Of a stretch of DNA of 64,000 bases, positions 49,690-57,139 are shown in pieces; position 1 is the stretch's first letter, and every line of letters begins with the position of its first letter. The DNA comes from Burkholderiaceae bacterium (GTDB taxonomy: Bacteria > Pseudomonadota > Gammaproteobacteria > Burkholderiales > Burkholderiaceae_C): positions 103,152 through 167,151 of the forward strand of contig JACKLJ010000005.1 in assembly GCA_024235955.1 (NCBI GenBank). The letters are read 5' to 3'. A model generated the notes under the pieces. That model was given only the letters and a program-made list of their open reading frames with translations. It was not told where the DNA came from and did not search any database. The position numbers and the translations under genes are program-made.

Positions 49690-49816
49690 CTCCCAGAAGG
49701 CCGCGGAGCAGGCCCAGCCAGCGAACGCCGTGGCCGGGCTTGTACCGGCCAGTGGCGTTGTCCCCCCTCACGAAGTAAGAGGGGGGAAGGCGCGTCAGCG
49801 ACTCAGGGGGGTGGGC
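49690..49816 (-). repeat. Dispersed repeat family C, copy 2
   Basis: On the minus strand it begins two to three bases after the sodC stop with CCCCCCTGAGTCGCTGACGC, continues with a CCCCCC/GGGGGG hairpin, and GACAACGCCA, CCGGTACAAGCCCGG, GGCCTGCTCCGCGGCC, matching 5484-5605 closely. Confidence 0.78.
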
Positions 49817-50380
49817 CTAGCTCCCCGTCATGACCACCCCGCAGGCCAGGCGTGGGCCGGCGTTGCCGGTGGGCTGGGTCTTGTAGTCGTCCGGGTCGCG
49901 GTGGACGATCACGCCGCGGCCCATGATGCCGTCGGGGCCGGCGAGCTTGATCTCGTGGCTCACGTACTGGATGGTGGCGGTGCCCAGGGCGTCGGCCTTG
50001 AGCATGGGCAGGTCGCCGGCGTGGCCGTGGCCGGGCGAGCCATGCATCATGCCGCCGGGGTTGAAGTGGCCACCGGCAGCGGTGCCGTCACCCGTGCAGT
50101 CGCCATTCTGGTGGATGTGAAAGCCCACTTCGCTGTTGGGCTTGAGGTTCTTGACCTCGCCGGAAACGCGCACGCCGCCGTCCTTCATCTCGGCAAAGCG
50201 CACGATGCCGGTCACCGGATGGCTGGCCAGCGGCTGATCCACCGTGGTGGCGTTGATCTGCGCCTGCGCGGTGCGCACGGGTACGCCGCGGTCGCTGGGC
50301 ACGATGGAACAGCCGGCCAGCGCGGCCGCCGCCACCAGGGCGGGCAGCACGGCGTGGCGTGCGGGCTTGAAGGTCTTCAT
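49817..50380 (-). CDS. sodC: Cu/Zn superoxide dismutase, lipoprotein
   Basis: A 187-residue periplasmic enzyme that dismutates superoxide. The N-terminus is a lipoprotein signal (ALAGC, Cys24). Metal ligands are HIHQNGDC, GGHFNPGG, HGHAGDLP and VIVHRDPDD, and the disulfide Cys pair is in NGDC and RLACGVV. ATG 50380 has GAGGAG upstream. A family C repeat follows its stop codon. Confidence 0.95.
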   Translation of the reverse strand: MKTFKPARHAVLPALVAAAALAGCSIVPSDRGVPVRTAQAQINATTVDQPLASHPVTGIVRFAEMKDGGVRVSGEVKNLKPNSEVGFHIHQNGDCTGDGTAAGGHFNPGGMMHGSPGHGHAGDLPMLKADALGTATIQYVSHEIKLAGPDGIMGRGVIVHRDPDDYKTQPTGNAGPRLACGVVMTGS

Positions 50381-50519
50381 GTCGTCACTCCTCAGGGCAA
50401 AGGCCTCGGGCCAAAACGCCATGGTGGAGCGGCGCGATCACCGCGCGTGTAGGAAAACCGCGCCTCGCCGGGCCGGCCGGCGCCGGCAGGCGTCGGGCCG
50501 TTCCGGGTGCGTGGGGTGA

Positions 50520-51839
50520 TCAGTCGCGCAGGGGCGCGGCGGGCTGGGCCTGCGCCGCCTGGGGCCGCAGCAGCAGGTGCAGCAGCACGGCGCCGAAGGT
50601 GGCGGTGCCGATGCCGCCGAGCGCGAAGCCGCCGAACTTGAGCGTGAAATCGCCCGTGCCGAGCACCAGGGTGATGGCGGCGATGAGCAGGTTGGCCGGG
50701 TTGGCGAAATCCACCCGGTTGTCGACCCAGATGCGCGCGCCGGCGATGGCGATCAGGCCGAACACCACGATCGACACCCCGCCCATCACCGGCAGCGGGA
50801 TGGCCTGGATGAAGGCGCCGAACTTGGGCGAGAAGCCGAGCAGCAGCGCGATCAGCGCCGCCACCACGAACACCGCGGTGGAGTAGATGCGGGTGGCGGC
50901 CATCACGCCGATGTTCTCGGCGTAGGTGGTCACGCCGGTGCCGCCGGCGGCGCCGCTGACCATGGTGGCCACGCCGTCGCCGATGAAGGCGCGGCCCATG
51001 TAGCGGTCGAGGTTGCGGCCGGTCATGGCCGTCACCGCCTTGATGTGGCCCAGGTTCTCGGCCACCAGGATCAGCGCCACCGGGGCGATCAGCAGCATGG
51101 CGTTGCCGTCGAACACCGGCGCCGTGAAGTGCGGCATGCCGAACCAGGCCGCGGCGGCGATGCCGGAAAAATCCATCGGCTTGCCCAGGCCCATGCCGTT
51201 GGCCAGCACCAGGTAGATCAGCGTGGCCAGCAGCAGGCCCACCAGGATCAAGAGGCGCTGCAGCATGCCGCGCGTGAACACGGCCACCAGCGCCACGCAG
51301 ACGAAGGTGACCAGCTGCATCCAGCTGTCGAAGTTGCTGGCCGCCATGTTCTTGACCGGCACGCCGGCCAGATTGAGGCCGATCACCGCCACCACCGCGC
51401 CGGTGACCACCGGCGGCATCAGCCGCTCGATCCAGCCGGTGCCGATGGCCTGCACCAGCGCGCCGATCAGCGTGTAGACCAGCCCGCAGACGATGATGCC
51501 GCCCAGCGCCACGGCGATGTTGGCGTTGGGGCCCTTGCCCGCGTAGGCGGTGGCGGCGATCACCACGCCGATGAAGGCGAAGGAAGAGCCCAGGTAGCTG
51601 GGCACCTTGCCGCCGGTGATGAAGTAGAAGATGAGCGTGCCGATGCCGCTCATGAAGATCGCCAGGTTGGGGTCGAACCCCATCAGGATCGGCGCCAGCA
51701 CCGTGGCGCCGAACATGGCGATCACGTGCTGCACGCCCATCGCGGCGGTCTGCGCCCAGGGCAGGCGCTCGTCCGGCGCGATCACGCCGCCACCCTGCAA
51801 CGCGGCCGCGGGCCGCTCGGTCCAGCTGAACAGGCTCAT
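50520..51839 (-). CDS. Uracil/xanthine (NCS2) permease
   Basis: A 439-residue inner-membrane transporter of the NCS2/UraA family with about fourteen helices. WAQTAAMGVQHVIAMFGATV begins helix 1, PSYLGSSFAFIGVV is the half-helix, VALILVAENLGHIKAVTAMTG has the substrate Glu (AENLGH) and GGTGVTTYAENIGVMAATR the second NCS2 motif (TYAENIG). These residues favour uracil over purines. ATG 51839 with GGAG upstream. The 139 bp before sodC hold no gene. Confidence 0.93.
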   Translation of the reverse strand: MSLFSWTERPAAALQGGGVIAPDERLPWAQTAAMGVQHVIAMFGATVLAPILMGFDPNLAIFMSGIGTLIFYFITGGKVPSYLGSSFAFIGVVIAATAYAGKGPNANIAVALGGIIVCGLVYTLIGALVQAIGTGWIERLMPPVVTGAVVAVIGLNLAGVPVKNMAASNFDSWMQLVTFVCVALVAVFTRGMLQRLLILVGLLLATLIYLVLANGMGLGKPMDFSGIAAAAWFGMPHFTAPVFDGNAMLLIAPVALILVAENLGHIKAVTAMTGRNLDRYMGRAFIGDGVATMVSGAAGGTGVTTYAENIGVMAATRIYSTAVFVVAALIALLLGFSPKFGAFIQAIPLPVMGGVSIVVFGLIAIAGARIWVDNRVDFANPANLLIAAITLVLGTGDFTLKFGGFALGGIGTATFGAVLLHLLLRPQAAQAQPAAPLRD

Positions 51840-51916
51840 GGTTTCCACTCCATCCTTGGTTGTTGTAAACGACAGCGGCGGATGGTAGCGGTTCGGGCGG
51901 CCCGCGGCCACCGCTG

Positions 51917-51978
51917 ATGCTATTTTAGTTGTAGCTGTCTGCGGCTGCCGTGCTTGGGCTGAAGGCCGTTTTGACCCA
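51917..51978 (+). repeat. Dispersed repeat family A, copy 14
   Basis: GCTATTTTAGTTGTAGCTGT, CTGCGGCTGCCGTGCTTGGG, CTGAAGGCCGTTTTGACCCA, between the permease and the TAXI protein gene. Confidence 0.7.
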
Positions 51979-52087
51979 TAAATTTCGCGCCGCTCATTTG
52001 TAACATTTCTGGGGTGAATCCCCGATGGTCATGCGCCGCCGCAACTTGTAACCTGAATCGTTTCGGTTCACATCTGAAAGGATTCCC

Positions 52088-53050
52088 ATGCAGTTGCACA
52101 AGAAACTGGCCCTCGGCGCGGCCGCCGGCCTGCTGGCCATTGCTGGCGCGGCCAGCGCGGCCGGCCCGCAGTTCATCAACATCCTCACCGGCGGCCAGAG
52201 CGGCGTGTACTACCCGGTGGGTGTGGCGCTGTCGCAGATCTTCGGCAAGGCCATCCCGGACGCGCGGGCCACCGCGCAGGTCACCAAGGCCTCGGCCGAG
52301 AACCTGAACCTGCTGCAGGCGGGGCGCGGCGAGCTGGCCATGGCCCTGGGCGACGCCGTGGCCGACGCCTGGGCGGGCGACGCCGAGGCCGGCTTCAAGA
52401 CGCCGCTGAAGAACCTGCGCGGCTTCTCGGCCACCTACAGCAACTACATCCAGATCGTCGCCAGCGAGGAATCGGGCATCAAGACCCTGGCCGATCTGAA
52501 AGGCAAGCGCGTGTCGGTGGGCGCCGCCAAGTCGGGCACCGAGCTGAACGCGCGCGCCATCTTCAAAGCTGCAGGCCTGTCGTACAACGACCTGGCCAAG
52601 ACCGAGTACCTGCCGTTCGGCGAATCGGTGGAGCTGATCAAGAACCGCCAGCTCGACGCCACCCTGCAGTCGGCCGGCCTGGGCGTGGCCTCGATCCGCG
52701 ACCTGGCCAGCTCGGTGAAGATCCACGTGGTGCCGATCCCGAAGGAGGTGGTGGCCAAGGTGGGCAGCCCGGCCTATGTGCCGACCGTCATCCCGGCCAA
52801 CACCTACACCGGCCAGACCGCCGACGTGCCCACGGCCGCCATCCCGAACTTCCTGGTCACGCAGTCCAAGGTGCCGGACGAGCTGGTCTACCAGATGGTC
52901 AAGGCCATGTACGGCAACCTCGACACGCTGTACGCGGCGCACAACGCGGCCAAGAACATCAAGCTGGAGAACGCGCTCACCGGCATGCCGATCCCGCTGC
53001 ACCCGGGCGCCGAGCGCTACTACCGCGAGGTGGGGCTGATCAAGAAGTGA
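52088..53050 (+). CDS. TAXI-family TRAP transporter substrate-binding protein
   Basis: A 320-residue periplasmic binding protein with signal peptide ending AGAASA. FINILTGGQSGVYYPVGVAL is the TAXI signature, with ATAQVTKASAENLNLLQAGR next and LKGKRVSVGAAKSGTE in the second lobe. Substrates of TAXI systems include C4-dicarboxylates and glutamate-like acids. The fused TRAP permease follows after a terminator-like hairpin, which probably lowers its expression relative to the binding protein. Confidence 0.93.
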   Translation: MQLHKKLALGAAAGLLAIAGAASAAGPQFINILTGGQSGVYYPVGVALSQIFGKAIPDARATAQVTKASAENLNLLQAGRGELAMALGDAVADAWAGDAEAGFKTPLKNLRGFSATYSNYIQIVASEESGIKTLADLKGKRVSVGAAKSGTELNARAIFKAAGLSYNDLAKTEYLPFGESVELIKNRQLDATLQSAGLGVASIRDLASSVKIHVVPIPKEVVAKVGSPAYVPTVIPANTYTGQTADVPTAAIPNFLVTQSKVPDELVYQMVKAMYGNLDTLYAAHNAAKNIKLENALTGMPIPLHPGAERYYREVGLIKK

Positions 53051-53091
53051 CCCGGGTTCGCTTCTAGTTCAATAGCATTCATGGCTTGAAG

Positions 53092-53115
53092 ACCGGCGCC
53101 TGGCGCCGGTTTTTG
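53092..53115 (+). terminator. Rho-independent terminator or attenuator
   Basis: ACCGGCGCC, T, GGCGCCGGT, then TTTTTG. A strong stem with a T run between the TAXI gene and its permease gene. The bases just before (53064-53085, TTCAATAGCATTCATGGCTT) look like a partial family A repeat. Confidence 0.85.
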
Positions 53116-53156
53116 CGTTGCGGCATGAAGTGTGCTGCACTTTTGCCGAGGATCCC

Positions 53157-55262
53157 ATGACCGATACCGCCGATCTCAAGACGCTGGAAGAGCGCGCCCT
53201 GCCTGGCGCCGCCGACGAGCTGCCCACGCCCACGCACGACCGGCTCGAATGGACCACGGCCGTGTTCTGGGTGGCACTGGCGTTTTCGACCTTCCAGGTC
53301 ATCACGGCGGCGTTCAGCCCGCTGTCCAGCCAGGTGGTACGCTCGGTGCACGTGGGCTTCGTGCTGCTGATGGTCTTCCTGGTCCACCCCGGCTTCACCA
53401 AGGGCGGTGCGGGCGCCGGCATGAAGGCGCTGGGCTGGTTGCTGGGCCTGGCGGGTTTCGCCACCGGCCTCTACCAGTGGGTGTTCGAGGCCGACCTGAC
53501 GCAGCGCGCCGGCGACCTGACGCGCGCCGACTGGGTGGTGGGCATCGTGCTGCTGGTGCTGGTGTTCGAGGCCGCGCGCCGCACCATGGGCATCGCGCTG
53601 CCGCTGATCTGCGCCATCTTTCTGGCCTACGGGCTGTGGGGCAACCATCTGCCGGGGCCGCTGATGCACCGCGGCTACGGGGCCGACCAGATCGTCGGCA
53701 CGCTGTCCTTCGGCACCGAGGGCATCTACGGCACGCCGACCTACGTGTCGTCGAGCTACATCTTCCTGTTCATCCTGTTCGGCGCCTTTCTGGAGCAGGC
53801 GGGGATGATCCGCCTGTTCAACGACTTCGCCATGGGCACGGTGGGCCACACGCGCGGCGGGCCGGCCAAGGTGGCGGTGGTGACCTCGGGGCTGATGGGC
53901 ACCATCAACGGCTCCGGCGTGGCCAACGTGGTGACCACCGGGCAGTTCACCATCCCGCTGATGAAGCGTTTCGGCTACTCCAGCGCCTTCGCCGGCGGCG
54001 TGGAAGCCACCTCCAGCATGGGCGGGCAGATCATGCCGCCGGTGATGGGGGCGGTGGCCTTCATCATGGCCGAGACCATCAACGTGCCCTACATCGAGGT
54101 CTGCAAGGCGGCGCTGATCCCAGCCATCCTGTACTTCGTCACCGCCTTCTGGATGGTGCACCTGGAAGCCGGCCACAAGCACCTGCTGGGCCTGCCCAAG
54201 GACGAATGCCCCAACCCCTGGGCGGCGATCCGGCGGCAGTGGTTCCTGCTGATCCCGCTGATCGGCCTGGTGGGGCTGCTGTTCTCGGGCTACACGCCGC
54301 TGTTCTCCGGCACCGTGGGGCTGGCGCTGACGGCGATCCTGATCTTCGCCGCCGCCTGCATGCAGGGCATCCGCGGGACCGCGCTGCGGGTGCTATTCTG
54401 GGTGCTGCTGGCGCTGGCCACGGCGGGCTTCTTCAAGCTCGGCGTGGGGGCGTTCTTCGTGGTCATCGCGCTGCTGGTGGCGCTGACCTTCGTGCTGCGC
54501 ACCGGCCAGGACGCGCGCCGGCTGGCGGTGCAGGCGCTGGTGGACGGCGCCCGCCACGCGCTGCCGGTGGCCATTGCCTGCGCGCTGGTGGGGGTGATCA
54601 TCGGGGTCATCAACCTCACCGGGGTGGCGGCGGAACTGGGCGGGCAGATCATCGCGCTGGGGCAGAAGAGCCTGATGCTGGCGCTGGTGCTGACCATGGT
54701 CACCTGCCTGGTGCTGGGCATGGGCATCCCCACCATCCCCAACTACATCATCACCAGTTCGCTGGCGGCGCCCATCCTGCTGGAGCTGGGCGTGCCGCTG
54801 ATCGTCTCGCACATGTTTGTCTTCTACTTCGGCATCATGGCCGACCTGACGCCGCCGGTGGCGCTGGCGGCCTTCGCCGCCGCGCCGATCGCGCGCGAGA
54901 CGGGGCTGAAGATCAGCATCAACGCCATCCGGGTGGCGATCGCCGGTTTCATCATGCCGTACATGGCCGTGTATTCGCCGGCGCTGATGCTGCAGGGCGA
55001 CAGCTGGGGCGCCACCGCCTACGTGGTGCTGAAGGCGCTGGTCGCCATCGGCCTGTGGGGCGGCGCGGCCATCGGCTTCCTGTTCTCGCCCCTCAACTGG
55101 CTGGAACGCATCGTGGCCATCGCCGCGGCCTGCTTCCTGGTGGCGGCCCTGCCGGCCACCGACGAAATCGGCTTTGCCGCCAGCGCCGCCTTCGTGGCCT
55201 GGCACCTGTGGCGCACGCGCCGCCTGGCGGGCACGGCGACTGCGGGAGCGCGCGGGGCATGA
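53157..55262 (+). CDS. TRAP transporter fused permease subunit (DctQ-DctM fusion)
   Basis: A 701-residue inner-membrane protein with 16 or more helices. The N-terminal part is the small DctQ-like unit and the main part DctM, including LSFGTEGIYGTPTYVSSSYI, GLMGTINGSGVANVVTTGQF, GGVEATSSMGGQIMPPVMGA and MGIPTIPNYIITSSLAAPIL. This single-chain form goes with TAXI binding proteins. It uses the sodium or proton gradient. ATG 53157; overlaps the DUF1850 gene by four bases. Confidence 0.93.
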   Translation: MTDTADLKTLEERALPGAADELPTPTHDRLEWTTAVFWVALAFSTFQVITAAFSPLSSQVVRSVHVGFVLLMVFLVHPGFTKGGAGAGMKALGWLLGLAGFATGLYQWVFEADLTQRAGDLTRADWVVGIVLLVLVFEAARRTMGIALPLICAIFLAYGLWGNHLPGPLMHRGYGADQIVGTLSFGTEGIYGTPTYVSSSYIFLFILFGAFLEQAGMIRLFNDFAMGTVGHTRGGPAKVAVVTSGLMGTINGSGVANVVTTGQFTIPLMKRFGYSSAFAGGVEATSSMGGQIMPPVMGAVAFIMAETINVPYIEVCKAALIPAILYFVTAFWMVHLEAGHKHLLGLPKDECPNPWAAIRRQWFLLIPLIGLVGLLFSGYTPLFSGTVGLALTAILIFAAACMQGIRGTALRVLFWVLLALATAGFFKLGVGAFFVVIALLVALTFVLRTGQDARRLAVQALVDGARHALPVAIACALVGVIIGVINLTGVAAELGGQIIALGQKSLMLALVLTMVTCLVLGMGIPTIPNYIITSSLAAPILLELGVPLIVSHMFVFYFGIMADLTPPVALAAFAAAPIARETGLKISINAIRVAIAGFIMPYMAVYSPALMLQGDSWGATAYVVLKALVAIGLWGGAAIGFLFSPLNWLERIVAIAAACFLVAALPATDEIGFAASAAFVAWHLWRTRRLAGTATAGARGA

Positions 55263-55726
55263 GCGTCAGCGTGCTCGGCGTCTGCCTGGCGCTGGCGGCC
55301 AGCATGCCGCAGGGGGCCGATCCGATGGTGCCGCCGGCGCGCGCGGGGGCGCCGCACGTGGTGTTCGTACCGCAGACCGCGTTCACGCTGGCCTGGACGC
55401 ACTCGATCGAGAAGACTCGCTGGGAGGAGGACTACCGCGTGCACGCCGGTTCCGGCGGTGCGCCGGTGCTGACGCTGGAGAAGGCCCGCATCCGCGGCAC
55501 CGGCGCCGGCATGGAGCCGCCGGCCAACGCGGTGCTGCGCCACGGCTGGTACGAGTACGCGCCGGCCAACCAGCCGCAGGGGCCGATGCGCCTGACCCGC
55601 TCGCGCTACACGCCGGACTACAGCTGGTGCGCCCAGGGCCGCTGCCGGCCCTTGGGCGAGCTGCTGCCGTCGGACGGTGGCATCACGCTGCTGTGGCCCT
55701 GCCACGGCCCGAAGCGCCGCCGATAG
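55259..55726 (+). CDS. DUF1850 protein, TAXI-TRAP accessory
   Basis: A 155-residue protein of the DUF1850 family: FTLAWTHSIEKTRWEEDYRV is the hallmark motif, then ARIRGTGAGMEPPANAV and HGWYEY. Members are nearly always next to TAXI-TRAP permeases, but their role is unknown. A weak N-terminal export signal is present (VSVLGVCLALAASM). The start overlaps the permease stop (ATGA). A family A repeat follows the stop. Confidence 0.88.
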   Translation: MSVSVLGVCLALAASMPQGADPMVPPARAGAPHVVFVPQTAFTLAWTHSIEKTRWEEDYRVHAGSGGAPVLTLEKARIRGTGAGMEPPANAVLRHGWYEYAPANQPQGPMRLTRSRYTPDYSWCAQGRCRPLGELLPSDGGITLLWPCHGPKRRR

Positions 55727-55727
55727 C

Positions 55728-55795
55728 TCCTGTTTTGATAGCTGTCTGCGCCCGTCATTATTGGGCTGGAGGCCGATTTGGCTTGAAATTCGGCC
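55728..55795 (+). repeat. Dispersed repeat family A, copy 15
   Basis: CTCCTGTTTTGATAGCTGTC, TGCGCCCGTCATTATTGGGC, TGGAGGCCGATTTGGCTTGA: one of the best full-length copies. Confidence 0.8.
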
Positions 55796-55813
55796 TCAGA
55801 GCTCGTCACGCTC

Positions 55814-57028
55814 TCAGACGCGCCCGAAGGCGTAGCCCACGGCGGCGGTGCTGCCTTCCACCTCGTCCAGCAGGCGCAGCAGCGGCGTCAGCTCGCGGTA
55901 GCGGCTGGCGGCGTGGCGGATGTAGCCGATGAAGCGCGGCGCGTCGGCCAGGTAGCGCGGTTTGCCGTCGCGCAGTGTCAGGCGGGCGAAGATGCCTGCC
56001 ACCTTCAGGTGCCGCTGCAGGCCCATCCACTCCACCGCGCGCCAGAAGCTGCCGAAGTCGCTCGCCCAGTCCTCGAAATCCATCAGGCCGGCCTTTCTGG
56101 CGCGTTCCCAGTAGCGGATGGTGATGTCGAGCACGAACTCCTCGTCCCACGAGAGGAAGGCGTCGCGCATCAGGCTGGCGATGTCGTAGGTGACGGGGCC
56201 GTACACGGCGTCCTGGAAGTCCAGCACGCCCAGCTGAGACGGCGCAGCGTTCGTGTGCGGCGCCATCTCGCCGCCGCCGGGTCGCCCCAAGGCGGCGACG
56301 GCCCCCTCGGGGGGCAGCGCACCGCGCGCAGCGGGGGAGCGTGGGGGCACCATCAGATTACGAGGCATGAAGTCGCGGTGCACGTAGACCCTGGGCGCGG
56401 CCAGGTTGCGGGCGACGATCAGATCGAAGGTCTGGTCCAGGGTCTGGCGCAGCTGACCTTCCACGGCAACGCCGCGGTGGCGCGCCAGGTACCAGTCGGG
56501 GAACAGCGCCAGTTCGCGCCGCAGCAGGGCTTCGTCGTAGGGCGGCAGCTCGCCCGGGCGCGAGGCCAGCTGCCAGGCGAGCAGCGCGTCCAGCGCCTGC
56601 TCGTACAGCGGGCGGTTGGCGGTTGGGCGTTCGGGCTCGATGGCGGCCATCATGGTCTGCGAGCCCAGGTCGGTCAGCAGCATGAAGCCCTGCGGCTCGT
56701 CCCAGGCCAGCACCTGCGGCGCGTGCAGGCCGGCATGCTGCATCAGCCGCGCCACGTGCACGAAGGGGGCGCAGTTCTCGTGCGCCGGCGGGGCGTCCAT
56801 CACGATGCGGGTGTCGCCCGCTTCGGTGTCGAGCCGGAGGTAGCGGCGGAAGCTGGCGTCGGCCGAGGCGATGCGCAGGCTGCCCGGCACCAGACCGTGA
56901 GCCGGGGCCACCTGCGCCAGCCAGCTGGCAAAGGCCTCGCCGCGCGCCGGCTCGGCCCAGGCAACGGAAGCGGAGTCGGTGGCTGCGCCGGTGGCGGGCG
57001 CGGCGCTGGGCACGGTGGGGGCGCTCAT
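55814..57028 (-). CDS. amgK: AmgK-like anomeric N-acetylmuramate/N-acetylglucosamine kinase
   Basis: A 404-residue aminoglycoside-phosphotransferase-fold kinase next to lptD, the position of amgK in pseudomonads, where it phosphorylates MurNAc at C1 for cell-wall recycling. SADASFRRYLRLD is the nucleotide loop, VHRDFMPRNLMV the catalytic loop (Asp219, Asn224) and GVLDFQDAVYGP the Mg loop (Asp270). Residues about 228-265, between these two loops, are extra and come from repeat family B. The partner murU is not adjacent. Confidence 0.87.
   Translation of the reverse strand: MSAPTVPSAAPATGAATDSASVAWAEPARGEAFASWLAQVAPAHGLVPGSLRIASADASFRRYLRLDTEAGDTRIVMDAPPAHENCAPFVHVARLMQHAGLHAPQVLAWDEPQGFMLLTDLGSQTMMAAIEPERPTANRPLYEQALDALLAWQLASRPGELPPYDEALLRRELALFPDWYLARHRGVAVEGQLRQTLDQTFDLIVARNLAAPRVYVHRDFMPRNLMVPPRSPAARGALPPEGAVAALGRPGGGEMAPHTNAAPSQLGVLDFQDAVYGPVTYDIASLMRDAFLSWDEEFVLDITIRYWERARKAGLMDFEDWASDFGSFWRAVEWMGLQRHLKVAGIFARLTLRDGKPRYLADAPRFIGYIRHAASRYRELTPLLRLLDEVEGSTAAVGYAFGRV
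56264..56349. repeat. Dispersed repeat family B, copy 2 (in frame inside amgK)
   Basis: CGCCGCCGGGTCGCCCCAAG, GCGGCGACGGCCCCCTCGGG, GGGCAGCGCACC, GAGCGTGGGGGC, matching 248-329. It is read antisense relative to the ATPase copy and adds about 30-38 residues to the kinase. Confidence 0.8.
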
Positions 57029-57139
57029 GGATAATCGATTCTACAAACGCCTCCGGGGAGGTGCGCCTGCGCGGCTGGCCCGTCGGCGTTCGCCCCTGTT
57101 CCCAGCCCTGCCGATGCGCCTGCCCGCCCGCTGCCTGTT

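Noticed and set aside
49358..50452. 364-codon plus-strand open frame over the repeat nest and sodC
   Set aside because: It runs through several dispersed repeats and antisense to sodC with no conserved domain.
53132..55726. 864-codon frame overlapping the TRAP permease
   Set aside because: Only its last 155 codons (DUF1850) are real; the rest is a shifted shadow of the permease gene.
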